NCBI RefSeq assembly: GCF_027923405.1
Contig: NZ_BQYI01000001.1
Span: 7,501-71,500 of the forward strand
Direction: 5' to 3'
Source: Paenibacillus sp. YYML68
GTDB lineage: Bacteria; Bacillota; Bacilli; Paenibacillales; NBRC-103111
DNA length: 64,000 nucleotides
The notes under the pieces were generated by a model. It had not been told where the DNA came from. It did not search any database and saw nothing but the letters and a program-made list of their open reading frames with translations. Below are positions 44,612-53,053 of the stretch, one piece after another (within the stretch, counting starts at the first letter, position 1; every line of letters starts with the position of its first letter). A program made the position numbers and the translations under genes.

Positions 44612-45733
44612 ATGAAAAAAACGATGATCTACACACTCCTGACGATAATCACCCTACTCGCTGCCGCAGCGTTATATATGACCTTACATCCGGTATTCGG
44701 CGGCAACGTATCCCCCGAGCAGAAGGAGCAGTTCGCCAAGCTGAGCAACTATGCCGATGGCAAATTCGTAAACCAAGTACCTACACAGATGGACATGAAC
44801 GCCTCGAACGTATGGTCCATGCTCAAGGATTCGATGTCCGGCGCCAAGGACCGCAACCCGGCCGGACAGCTGCCTGTCGTCCCGATCGATTGGAGCAAGA
44901 TCAACAGCACGGAAGACAGCTTAACGTGGTTCGGTCACTCGGCGTTCCTGCTCAGTATCGACAATAAGAAGCTGCTCGTGGACCCGATGCTCGGTCCAGT
45001 CGCCTCGCCAGTTACATTCGCAGGAAGCAAGCGCTATAGCGAGAATATGCTCGCTGTGATCGACAAGCTGCCGCCGATTGATGCCGTGTTCATCACGCAT
45101 GACCACTATGACCACCTCGACTATCCGTCGATTCGCAAGCTGAAGGATAAGGTGCAGCACTTCTTCGTGCCGCTAGGCGTAGGTGTTCACCTCACTCGAT
45201 GGGGAGTTGCCGAGGAAAGGATCACCGAGCTGAACTGGTGGGATGAGATGGAATATGAAGGGCTGACGATTGCCTTGACGCCTGCGAAGCATTTCTCAGG
45301 TCGAGGGCTGTTCAATAAGGATACGACCTTGTGGGGCGGCTGGGTGATCCTCGGGAAAGAGACCCGGTTCTATACGAGCGGCGATGGCGGCTATGACGCC
45401 CACTTCAAGGAGATCGGTCAGCGGTACGGCCCGTTCGACATCGCGCTCATCGAAGGAGGTCAATACGACCGCCGCTGGTCGTGGGTGCATATGACACCGG
45501 AGGAGGCCGTTCAGGCTCACAACGATGTGAATGGGCGCAACATGATGCTCATCCATTGGGGCGCCTTCACCCTTGCCTATCATGGCTGGACCGAGCCGAT
45601 CGAGCGCGCTGTAGCCGCAGCCGACCAAGCGAAGGTGAAGCTCATCGCCCCACCGATCGGCGAGACGATTCAATTAGTTGGAGAGCTGGCACCTTCTCAT
45701 TCCTCATGGTGGAAGTCAGCTCTCGAGCGCTAG
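44612..45733 (+). CDS. MBL-fold metallohydrolase, membrane-anchored (UlaG/NAPE-PLD-like)
   Basis: 373 aa. N-terminal membrane helix (YTLLTIITLLAAAALYMTL), then LTWFGHSAFLLSIDNKKLLVDPMLG (~107-131) and metal-binding HDHYDHLDY (~165-173), followed by AKHFSGRG, SGDGGYD (bridging Asp) and LIHWGAFTLAYHGW. The order fits the NAPE-PLD/UlaG branch that opens lactones or phosphodiesters; the substrate is unknown. The catalytic part should face outward. GGAAGGG is 3-4 bases before the ATG. Likely under control of the TetR gene upstream. Confidence 0.9.
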   Translation: MKKTMIYTLLTIITLLAAAALYMTLHPVFGGNVSPEQKEQFAKLSNYADGKFVNQVPTQMDMNASNVWSMLKDSMSGAKDRNPAGQLPVVPIDWSKINSTEDSLTWFGHSAFLLSIDNKKLLVDPMLGPVASPVTFAGSKRYSENMLAVIDKLPPIDAVFITHDHYDHLDYPSIRKLKDKVQHFFVPLGVGVHLTRWGVAEERITELNWWDEMEYEGLTIALTPAKHFSGRGLFNKDTTLWGGWVILGKETRFYTSGDGGYDAHFKEIGQRYGPFDIALIEGGQYDRRWSWVHMTPEEAVQAHNDVNGRNMMLIHWGAFTLAYHGWTEPIERAVAAADQAKVKLIAPPIGETIQLVGELAPSHSSWWKSALER

Positions 45734-45760
45734 TAGATAGCATTCGTAGCCATCACCCAG

Positions 45761-45806
45761 GAATGAAACAATGAGTCTGCGTTCAAGCGCAGGCTCCTTG
45801 TCATTC
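45761..45806. terminator. Hairpin between convergent genes
   Basis: Inner stem GAGTCTGCG/CGCAGGCTC, extended by outer GAATG...ACAA / TTGT...CATTC pairing. No long T-run; likely a shared terminator for the MBL (+) and DUF3231 (-) genes. Confidence 0.5.
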
Positions 45807-45813
45807 TCATAGT

Positions 45814-46824
45814 TTACGATTGGACTAATGCATCCCGGTCAGCAGCAAGCGGAGGCTGCTCGAGCCAGCGGTTCTCGATTAGCATCCTGATTCCTTGATC
45901 GGCATATTTGCCAATGTCCCCGAGCATCTCTGCGAACGCTAGAACTACGTCCTGCCTAAGGACAGAAGTAATGCCAAAAGCAAAGTTAATCGCACTTCCT
46001 GTGTTAGCCAAGGCGACATGAAACAGCATCAATTTGTCTGAAAACGGCGCCTGCTTCGATTCTAACACTTCGGCATCCCACAGCTGCGGGGAGGGCAAGT
46101 GGTCTTTCGCTAGAAACTCCTGTAGCTTTTTGATGTTTTCAGAGGAGAGATCTCTGCCGGCAACCATATATTTCTTAATATCTGGCGAAGACGCAACTTG
46201 ACTAAAAGCAATCATCAGAGATTTCCCAAGCTGATTGGAATCCAAATTGGTATAGATTCCCGTAATTTCTGTGGAGGAGAGGGGTCTTTGCTTAGCAAAC
46301 AGTTTATGCAGAAAGTCATTCGATTCAATGAGCTTAGCTTCCTTAGGGATCGGAATTCCCGGTGCACGTATAATAAAGCCCTTCGCTAACATGCAATTCA
46401 TGACATCCTGATAAAGCTCGCTCGTATCGTCGATACACTCGTCGAAATAAGCGCGAATATCTTCGCGGAAAGTAACGGTTAAGGCATTGGAGAACTGTAA
46501 GAGGTTAATTCTTGCTGACTCCTTCAAATAAAACAAATAAAATTTATCTGTAAAAATGACAGCGGCATCCTGATGTACATCATTGGAGCCGAAGCCGACC
46601 GGAAGAGCAAACTTTTCTTTTTGGAAAATTTCTTTGAGCTTCAATATATGCTTCTGTGTCATCTGTTGAGCTTTCTCTACCAATTGCTTAATTCGCTGAT
46701 CGTTCGTATTCGTTAAGAAATGAGTATACACGCAATTCAGCAACGTTTCACCTATGTAGTTTTTCCAGATCTCACCGATCTCCGTCGCGGTTAACGTAAT
46801 ATATCTATCGTCAAGCTTGTTCAT
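45814..46824 (-). CDS. DUF3231 family protein
   Basis: 336 aa composed of two similar all-helical halves (~10-165 and ~175-330), each a four-helix, ferritin-like unit: LTATEIGEIWKNYIGETLLNCVYTHFLTN in the first, LSSTEITGIYTNLDSNQLGKSLMIAFSQVA in the second. DUF3231 proteins are typical of spore-forming Bacillales; their role is unknown. AGGAGC lies 10 bases before the ATG. Confidence 0.85.
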   Translation of the reverse strand: MNKLDDRYITLTATEIGEIWKNYIGETLLNCVYTHFLTNTNDQRIKQLVEKAQQMTQKHILKLKEIFQKEKFALPVGFGSNDVHQDAAVIFTDKFYLFYLKESARINLLQFSNALTVTFREDIRAYFDECIDDTSELYQDVMNCMLAKGFIIRAPGIPIPKEAKLIESNDFLHKLFAKQRPLSSTEITGIYTNLDSNQLGKSLMIAFSQVASSPDIKKYMVAGRDLSSENIKKLQEFLAKDHLPSPQLWDAEVLESKQAPFSDKLMLFHVALANTGSAINFAFGITSVLRQDVVLAFAEMLGDIGKYADQGIRMLIENRWLEQPPLAADRDALVQS

Positions 46825-47060
46825 AATGGATGAAGCTCCTTTTACTTATATTTGTTTACATTATGTTGAGTCGCCCGTTAACTTATTCAGCGAAGGTGAA
46901 ATTATATACTTACCAGCTCTGTTGCTTAAAGTAAATTATGGATGGACAGAGGAGTGCTCTTTGGGCCACAATTAGGTATACTAATGGGTAAGCAGGTAAA
47001 AATGAATACATACACACAGGACTGCTTAAATGCGGGATATTCAGGAGAGGAGCATTCAAG

Positions 47061-47834
47061 TTGGATTCCATTTGGCTGCAGTATGGATGGACCTTATTAA
47101 TCTTGATCGGTCTGGAGGGCTTACTGTCGGCGGATAATGCGCTCGTACTCGCGGTGATCGCGAAGCATCTGCCGGAGGATCAGAAGAGTAGGGCAATTAA
47201 CTACGGTATTATTATGGCCTTCGTGTTCCGCTTCGCGGCGCTGTTCGCGATCTCATTCATCGCCAACGTGTGGCAGGTACAAGCGATCGGTGCGGCCTAC
47301 TTGTTGTACCTGGGCTTGAAGCATATTATCCAGACGAAGTTCGGCAAGAAGCATGGAGATATTCATAAGGACGATGAGAAGGCGGCTAAGGGGAAGGGCT
47401 TCTGGCCAACTGTTGGTAAAATCGCGCTCGCTGACCTCGCCTTCGCCATCGATTCGATACTCGCCGCGGTGGCACTGGCACTCGGTCTTCCGGATTCGCC
47501 GCTGCGCGATTTCGGCGGCATGGACGGCGGACAGTTCATCGTCGTCGTACTCGGCGGAGTTGCCGGATTGATCTTGATCAAATATGCGGCGACCTGGTTC
47601 GTCAAGCTGCTCGCCCAGCGTCCTGCGCTGGAGACGACGGCGTATGCGATCGTGGCATGGGTCGGCGTCAAGCTTGCGGTCATTACACTCGCGCATGGGG
47701 ATATCGGACTTCTCGACCCTCACTTCCCTCATGGCACAGCCTGGACGCTCGTATTCTATGCGGTGCTCGTCGCTATTGCCTTGCTGGGCTGGTTCGCTCC
47801 GAGCAACAAGGGCTCGAAGGCGAGTCAAGCTTAA
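47061..47834 (+). CDS. TerC-family integral membrane protein
   Basis: 257 aa, about seven membrane helices, with the TerC hallmarks LIGLEGLLSADNALVLAVIAKHLPE (~16-40) and ALADLAFAIDSILAAVALALG (~117-137), whose acidic residues are thought to bind metal. Related Bacillus proteins export manganese, some to feed exoenzyme metallation. TTG start at 47061 with AGGAGAGGAG 8 bases upstream; no ATG fits. I looked for the manganese-sensing yybP-ykoY riboswitch upstream and did not see it. Confidence 0.92.
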   Translation: MDSIWLQYGWTLLILIGLEGLLSADNALVLAVIAKHLPEDQKSRAINYGIIMAFVFRFAALFAISFIANVWQVQAIGAAYLLYLGLKHIIQTKFGKKHGDIHKDDEKAAKGKGFWPTVGKIALADLAFAIDSILAAVALALGLPDSPLRDFGGMDGGQFIVVVLGGVAGLILIKYAATWFVKLLAQRPALETTAYAIVAWVGVKLAVITLAHGDIGLLDPHFPHGTAWTLVFYAVLVAIALLGWFAPSNKGSKASQA

Positions 47835-47874
47835 CACGAAGACGGTGATCAGGCTCCGGAGGCATCAGGGAAGT

Positions 47875-48786
47875 TCACCCGAGCTGAAGCCTAGTAAGCT
47901 TATCGGGATTAGCTACGACATATAGCGAAGCAATGGCAGTCCCCTGCTCCTCGGGGTGAAGCGCGAAGACGAGCGGAGGCTGATCGTGACGGACCAAGAG
48001 CAAGCCGCGTTGACCGCTGACCGAGACGATCCGAAGGTCGCCCCGAAGAGAGCCCTTGCCGGAGATCCCTTGGAAAAAGGCAGCGATTCGCTCGCGTCCC
48101 TTGATCGGATGAAGCGCAGAGCGCACCTTCCCGCCGCCATCGCTGATCAACACCGCATCCTCGGTTAGTAGCCGAATGAATGAGTCGAAGCGGCCTGTTT
48201 CGACGGCCTCGCTGAAGGACTGGACGAAGCGGTCCATCGAGCGGTGGAGCGCAGCCTCGCTCGTAGCATGCGGACGCTGTGCGAGCTTGGAGATGGCGCG
48301 GCTATAGATCTTGCGACAGGCCGCCTCTGATTTATCCAAGATCGCGGCAATATCCGCATAATCATAGCCGATCGACTCCCGCAGCACGAATACGGCGCGC
48401 TCGGTCGGGGTGCACGCTTGCAGCAGGACGAGCAGCGCGTAGCCGAGCTGTTCACGACGGACGACGTGCTCGCCCGGCTCCCAAGTCTCCTGCGCCGGAC
48501 CGAGCTCGATCAGCGGCTCCGGCAGCCAAGAGCCGGGGTATGCTTCCCGCTTGCGGGGAGCCGCCTTCAGCATATTAAGCAGCCGGTTCGTCATCAGCTT
48601 GACGAGATAAGCCTTCGGGTGCTGAATATCGACTTGGCCGAGCTTGCTTACAGCGACGAACACGTCCTGTACGGCATCCTCGGCTTCTGTCATTGAGCCG
48701 AGCATCCGATAGCCGATGGAGGCAAGCAGCGGCTTGTATTCTCGGTACAGCTGTTCGACTTCGAGTGTCTTCTCATGGGACAGCAT
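47875..48786 (-). CDS. ECF41-type sigma factor with SnoaL-like domain (SigJ-like)
   Basis: 303 aa. Region 2 (LLASIGYRMLGSMTEAEDAVQDVFVAV), region 4 (CTPTERAVFVLRESIGYDYADIAAILDKSEAACRKIYSRA), then a SnoaL/NTF2-like domain from ~190 (FVQSFSEAVETGRFDSFIRLLTEDAVLISDGGGKVRSAL) as in ECF41, where it acts as built-in regulator. GGAGGAGG is 7 bases before the ATG. Upstream on the same strand is a carboxymuconolactone decarboxylase-like gene, the classical ECF41 neighbour and target, with an ECF41-like promoter at 49383-49409. Confidence 0.93.
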   Translation of the reverse strand: MLSHEKTLEVEQLYREYKPLLASIGYRMLGSMTEAEDAVQDVFVAVSKLGQVDIQHPKAYLVKLMTNRLLNMLKAAPRKREAYPGSWLPEPLIELGPAQETWEPGEHVVRREQLGYALLVLLQACTPTERAVFVLRESIGYDYADIAAILDKSEAACRKIYSRAISKLAQRPHATSEAALHRSMDRFVQSFSEAVETGRFDSFIRLLTEDAVLISDGGGKVRSALHPIKGRERIAAFFQGISGKGSLRGDLRIVSVSGQRGLLLVRHDQPPLVFALHPEEQGTAIASLYVVANPDKLTRLQLG

Positions 48787-48841
48787 CGCACGTCCTCCTC
48801 CGATCGTTCCTTTACGTATATATTACGTCAACGTGAATCAA

Positions 48842-48881
48842 TAGACCATAAGCCACTCCAGCTGGAGTGGCTTATGGTCTA
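48842..48881. other. Perfect 40-bp palindrome
   Basis: Twenty bases starting TAGACCATAAGCCACTCC are followed at once by their exact reverse complement. It lies 10 bp after the stop of the gene at 48892 and 55 bp before the sigma factor start. There is no T-run on either side, so it may slow decay or partly terminate rather than fully terminate. Confidence 0.9.
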
Positions 48882-48891
48882 CCCGTACCCC

Positions 48892-49344
48892 TTACACCTC
48901 GTCGAAGCAGCCGGGATACATGCCCGTCGCCACCGCGATGCGGTTCCAACAGTTAATGGCGTTAATCGCCATAATCAAGGACACGAATTCCTGCTCGCTG
49001 AAGTGCACGCGCACCTCGTCATACAGTGGCTGCGGCACGCCATCCCTGGCAATCAAGGTGACCGCTTCGGTCAGCGCAAGCGCCGCCCGCTCCCTCTCGG
49101 TGAACAGAGGTGTCTCTCGCCATACGACAATCAGTTGAAGTCGCCGTTCCGACTCCCCCATGCGCCGCATGTCACTCATATGCATATCCAGACAGAAGGA
49201 GCAGCCGTTCAATTGCGAGGCTCTGATCTTGATCAGCTCATACAAGGTACGATCGAGCCCCATTTTACTTGCCGATGACTCCAATTGCAGCAAGGCTTGA
49301 AAGCCTGCCGGGTTAACCGCTCGGTGATTCATACGCACGTTCAT
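48892..49344 (-). CDS. Carboxymuconolactone decarboxylase/AhpD-like protein
   Basis: 150 aa. AhpD-like core with redox motif CSFCLDMH (~48-55), preceded by YELIKIRASQLNG and followed by RDGVPQPLYDEVRVHFSEQEFVSLIMAINAINCWNRIAV. Such proteins are peroxidase-like; the substrate is unknown. GGAGGACACG precedes the ATG. An ECF41-like promoter lies 39-65 bp upstream, and the ECF41 sigma gene follows downstream. Confidence 0.93.
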   Translation of the reverse strand: MNVRMNHRAVNPAGFQALLQLESSASKMGLDRTLYELIKIRASQLNGCSFCLDMHMSDMRRMGESERRLQLIVVWRETPLFTERERAALALTEAVTLIARDGVPQPLYDEVRVHFSEQEFVSLIMAINAINCWNRIAVATGMYPGCFDEV

Positions 49345-49382
49345 ATCGTGTCCTCCATTCCGAATTGAAGTTCACGAATATA

Positions 49383-49409
49383 GACAACGCAGCACCTGAA
49401 TTTGTGACA
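49383..49409 (-). promoter_or_regulatory. ECF41-type promoter of the AhpD-like gene
   Basis: On the minus strand TGTCACA (49409-49403), 16 bases, TGTC (49386-49383). The known ECF41 consensus is TGTCACA-N16-CGTC, so one base of the -10 differs. It sits between the stop at 49414 and the start at 49344. Confidence 0.65.
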
Positions 49410-49413
49410 ACGG

Positions 49414-50130
49414 TTATGGTCTGGATTGAGTGTGCCTCCACATCCCCATAGCAATGCCGATGCAGCCAACTGCGATCAAGAGCCCATGAGCGATACGAAG
49501 GGGCTGGGAGCCCATGTATTGAGGTACGTACAGCAGGAAGCCTGCAGCAAGCAGAATACTGGTCCACCTGTACATCAGTCGAGTCCGCAAGACGGCAACG
49601 GCCATGAAGACGGTGCTGGCCCCGAGCAGAAGAAGTCCGACTACGATCATGAGGAAGCCCGGCCCAAAGCGGATAACACTCGCCAGCTCCATCAGCTCCA
49701 CGCGCTGCTGACGGATCGCCTCCTGTCCAATGGCATATAAGCCGAACACTTCTGCGCCATAGAACGGAAGCGTGAGGCCAATACCAGCCAAGCTAAGCAG
49801 CACGCTGCGCCAGGCGGGCCCCTCGACAGAGGTGCCCTGCAGTAGCACATAGAGGCTGAGGAAGCCGACAGCCAGTAAGATGAATGCCGCGACCGCCGTC
49901 ACATGGGACACGATCCAGGCCATCGAGCCGAAGGCGGAGGCTCCCTGCAGCGTGACCTCATCCGAGAAGGGGCGCAGCGCAGGGTAGGCCACGAACAACA
50001 CACCCGCCAGAGCCAGCGCAGTCGCACCTTGCCGTGCCTGTCGAGCCTGCCGAAGCTGCAGGTCCACCTTTCCGTTCAGTCCACTTGCACTCGTCATCCT
50101 TTCATGCTCGGTACGAGTTCGTTCAATCAT
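49414..50130 (-). CDS. Hypothetical multi-spanning membrane protein
   Basis: 238 aa, six to seven hydrophobic segments (ATALALAGVLFVAYPAL, IVSHVTAVAAFILLAVGFLSLYVLL, VLLSLAGIGLTLPFYGAEVFGLYAIG, FGPGFLMIVVGLLLLGASTVFMAVAVL and others). The N-terminus is short and charged. No recognised family motif. ATG 50130 has GGGAGG 8 bases upstream. The promoter at 50168-50196 overlaps a palindromic operator, so a local repressor is likely. Confidence 0.75.
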   Translation of the reverse strand: MIERTRTEHERMTSASGLNGKVDLQLRQARQARQGATALALAGVLFVAYPALRPFSDEVTLQGASAFGSMAWIVSHVTAVAAFILLAVGFLSLYVLLQGTSVEGPAWRSVLLSLAGIGLTLPFYGAEVFGLYAIGQEAIRQQRVELMELASVIRFGPGFLMIVVGLLLLGASTVFMAVAVLRTRLMYRWTSILLAAGFLLYVPQYMGSQPLRIAHGLLIAVGCIGIAMGMWRHTQSRP

Positions 50131-50167
50131 TCGGATCACCCTCCCATAACTATCAAAACTAACATCG

Positions 50168-50196
50168 TTTATAATTTAGCTAATATTATTAGTTAA
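50168..50196 (-). promoter_or_regulatory. Promoter with overlapping palindromic operator
   Basis: Minus strand: TTAACT (50196-50191), 17 bases, TATAAA (50173-50168). The palindrome TTAGCTAAT-ATT-ATTAGTTAA (50176-50196, one mismatch) covers the -35 and spacer and looks like a MarR/TetR-type site. Confidence 0.55.
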
Positions 50197-50246
50197 ATCA
50201 ATCACTTTAGCCCAGCCACAATATGAAGTTATGATGAAAGCCCATA

Positions 50247-50280
50247 AACAGCCCTCGGCCGCATTGGGCCAAGAGCTGTT
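50247..50280 (-). terminator. Weak terminator after the U32 gene
   Basis: Minus-strand hairpin AACAGC..GGCC / GGCC..GCTGTT with a poor T-run, 75 bp beyond the stop at 50355. Confidence 0.4.
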
Positions 50281-50354
50281 ATTCACTTTCATTTCATATA
50301 TAGAGCCATCCTACATGCTGCTCTGCTCCACTCCGCGCCGCTGTCAGGAGGCTG

Positions 50355-52877
50355 TTACTTCACCAGCTGTCCGCGCGTCACGCCGAGCTGGTTCGTCGCC
50401 TTCAGCGCCTTCCACACATGGGTGCCGCTAATCTCGCCGCGCAGCGCGCGCTCGTATAGGCCGAGCACCTCGCGCACCTTATCCGGCGTCTCCTCCAGGA
50501 ACTCCACCCGATACCGGTTCACCCCGAGCTCCATGAAGTTCGCCAAGTACTCCGCTCCCGACTGGTCAATCGCGTTATATACCGTATTGCGGCAGCCCTC
50601 GTCGACACGCACCGGATGCGAGAAGCCGACGCGGTCCCGCAGCGAAGCGCGCTGCTCCTCACAAGGACGACCGCAATTCGTGTAGTCCGTCCCTTCGCTC
50701 ATGAACGTGCAGTAGACGCAATGCTCCGTATGGAACATCGGCATATGCTGATGAATGACCATCTCCAGCTTCGACGTGTCCGTACGGCGCAGCAGATCGA
50801 CCATCTGCTGGATGTTCAGGTCATATGACGGCGTAACGCGCGACAGTCCAGCATCGACGAACAGCGATACCGCCTTATGGTTCGCCACGTTCAGTGAGAA
50901 GTCCCCGATCAGCTCTGGCTGCGGACCGTCTGGATGCTCGGCCAGATGGCGCATGAACCAATATACTGCACCCGTGTTACGCACGAGCACCGCATCCGGA
51001 CCCAGCTTCAGGATGTTGGCAAAATAGCCCGTCTCCCCCGGCATATGAATGCGCGGCGTCGCCAGCGCAATCCGCTTCCCGGCCTTGCGCGCCGCCTCGA
51101 CGGCTGCCGGGAACTGCTTAATGAACTCGAAGTCGGCATAGATCAGCTCGACATTCATCTCGAGCGCCGCCTCCACCTGCGGCAGGCTGCGGCACAGGGC
51201 GGTCAGCGTCGACTGCGCGACGCCGCCTACAGGAGCTGCCGATGCGCCGACTGGCTGCGCATCGCCATACACCTCCACGCTGCGCTTCACATACGCGCGC
51301 GGCTGCTCCCGCTTCGCGACGAGCTGCTCCACAGCGTCACGGCGCATCTGGTTCAGCTCGCGCATCGGCACGATCAGCTCGCCGTTCAGGTGAACGTCGA
51401 CCGACGCGAGCTCATAGATCGTGCCGCCAAGACGGCCGAGCTGCTCCTCGAACAGCGCCGCGTCCATCGGGCGCTTCTCCGCCTGCACGAGCGGCAGCGA
51501 CGACTCGATGACGACGGAGTGACCTGCCTGCACGTCGGTCCACACGCTGCGCAGCGGCTGACCGAGCGCGCCCGTCACCTTCACCTCGACCGGGAAGACG
51601 CGGTACGGCCTGTCCGTCTCGAACGTCTGGCGCAGACGCTTGTCCAGATGCGGATCGTTCGTCTTCCAGATGCGGTCGCCGACGTGCACCCGCTTCAAGT
51701 CGACATCATTGCGTCCTGGCACGATCTCGATCAATCCGCCCGGCGCCTCGCCCTCCAGCTTCGCACCCTTGCGGCGCAGGTCGTACACCCGGCCGCCCTC
51801 TTCCTTCTTCGTCGGATCGCCGGCATCGAACACGATGCCGTCACCCCGCTTCAGCGGCGCCTCCAGCTCGCACACGACACCGTCGCGCAGCACCTGCTTC
51901 ACACGCCCAAGATAGACGCCGCGACTCTTCGGATACGTCCCCTCGACGAGCAGCTTATTGTTCGTCCCCTTCAGGAAGCCGTGCGTGAAGCCGCGCGAGA
52001 AGCTCTGCTCCAGCTCGCGCAGCTCCTCCTTCGTCGGCTGCGGATTCTCCCCGTCGAAGTAACGGTCGATCGCCCTGCGGTACTTCGACACGACGTTCGC
52101 CACATACTCCGGCGTCTTCAAGCGACCCTCGATCTTGAACGACTTCACGCCCGCCTCGATCAGCTCGGGAATGAGCTCGATGGCGGCCAGATCCTTCGGC
52201 GACAGCAGATAGGCGACATCGCCCATCGGCTTCAGCTCGCCGTCGACCATCAGCTCGTACGGCAGACGACAGGCTTGCGCACACTCACCGCGATTCGCCG
52301 ATCGACCGCCCCACATCTCTGACGTCAGACATTGACCCGAGTAGGATACGCACAGCGCCCCGTGCACGAACACCTCCATCGGAAGCTTCGCCTGCTCGCC
52401 GATCTGGCGAATTTGCTTCAGATTATTTTCCCGCCCGAGGACGACGACCTCCAGATCGAACGGCTTCGTGAACTCTACCGCCTCCGGTGACGTAATCGTC
52501 ATCTGCGTCGAGCCGTGAATCGGGAAGTCTGGCGACAGCTCGCGGATCATGCGCACAAGCCCAAGATCCTGCACGATGACCGCATCGACCCCCGCTTCGA
52601 TACAGGCCTCGATCAGCGCCTTCGCATCCGCGAGCTCCTCCTCGAACACGAGTATATTGAACGTCAAGTAGCCCTTCACCCCATAGCGGTGCAGGAACGA
52701 CATAATATCTGGCAGCTCATCTGTATGGAAGTTGTTCGCACGCGCACGGGCATTGAACTTCTCCACGCCAAAAAATATCGCATCCGCCCCGTTCGCCACC
52801 GCGGCCCGCATGCAATCCCAATCACCCGCAGGCGCCAGCAGCTCAACCTCGTGACGTGTTCTTACCGTTCGATTCAT
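50355..52877 (-). CDS. Peptidase U32-family protein with DUF3656 (RlhA/TrhP-like, RNA hydroxylation)
   Basis: 840 aa. Begins VELLAPAGDWDCMRAAVANGADAIFFG; the U32 signature is at ~165-200 (VFVHGALCVSYSGQCLTSEMWGGRSANRGECAQACR, with four conserved Cys), then SPKDLAAIELIPELIEAGVKSFKIEGRLKTPEYV and a DUF3656-like region (~370-560). A C-terminal extension has further Cys: CVYCTFMSEGTDYTNCGRPC. Relatives such as RlhA and TrhP do not act as proteases but hydroxylate 23S rRNA or tRNA using prephenate-linked chemistry; this is the likely role. ATG 52877 with AGAGGAAG upstream; an in-frame ATG at 52925 is possible. Confidence 0.9.
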   Translation of the reverse strand: MNRTVRTRHEVELLAPAGDWDCMRAAVANGADAIFFGVEKFNARARANNFHTDELPDIMSFLHRYGVKGYLTFNILVFEEELADAKALIEACIEAGVDAVIVQDLGLVRMIRELSPDFPIHGSTQMTITSPEAVEFTKPFDLEVVVLGRENNLKQIRQIGEQAKLPMEVFVHGALCVSYSGQCLTSEMWGGRSANRGECAQACRLPYELMVDGELKPMGDVAYLLSPKDLAAIELIPELIEAGVKSFKIEGRLKTPEYVANVVSKYRRAIDRYFDGENPQPTKEELRELEQSFSRGFTHGFLKGTNNKLLVEGTYPKSRGVYLGRVKQVLRDGVVCELEAPLKRGDGIVFDAGDPTKKEEGGRVYDLRRKGAKLEGEAPGGLIEIVPGRNDVDLKRVHVGDRIWKTNDPHLDKRLRQTFETDRPYRVFPVEVKVTGALGQPLRSVWTDVQAGHSVVIESSLPLVQAEKRPMDAALFEEQLGRLGGTIYELASVDVHLNGELIVPMRELNQMRRDAVEQLVAKREQPRAYVKRSVEVYGDAQPVGASAAPVGGVAQSTLTALCRSLPQVEAALEMNVELIYADFEFIKQFPAAVEAARKAGKRIALATPRIHMPGETGYFANILKLGPDAVLVRNTGAVYWFMRHLAEHPDGPQPELIGDFSLNVANHKAVSLFVDAGLSRVTPSYDLNIQQMVDLLRRTDTSKLEMVIHQHMPMFHTEHCVYCTFMSEGTDYTNCGRPCEEQRASLRDRVGFSHPVRVDEGCRNTVYNAIDQSGAEYLANFMELGVNRYRVEFLEETPDKVREVLGLYERALRGEISGTHVWKALKATNQLGVTRGQLVK

Positions 52878-53053
52878 TCCATCATTCTTCCTCTCAGCTT
52901 CGGCCCGGCTCGCGGGCCCGCTCAATCGTTCTTATCCCTATAGTGTACCAGAAAGCGCATAAGCAAACTACACCCCTTCCACTGGCACTACCGCATTATC
53001 AAAAATAAATCAAATTATTTTAAAGTGTGTCAGTTAGAAAGGAACTATGTCAA

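Noticed and set aside
46840..47060. yybP-ykoY manganese riboswitch before the TerC gene
   Set aside because: Looked for its conserved stems and internal loops; none seen.
47253..47837. 194-codon open frame opposite the TerC gene
   Set aside because: Shadow; no ribosome site and charged low-complexity translation.
50934..52322. 462-codon open frame opposite the U32 gene
   Set aside because: Antisense shadow; the U32 frame has all family motifs.
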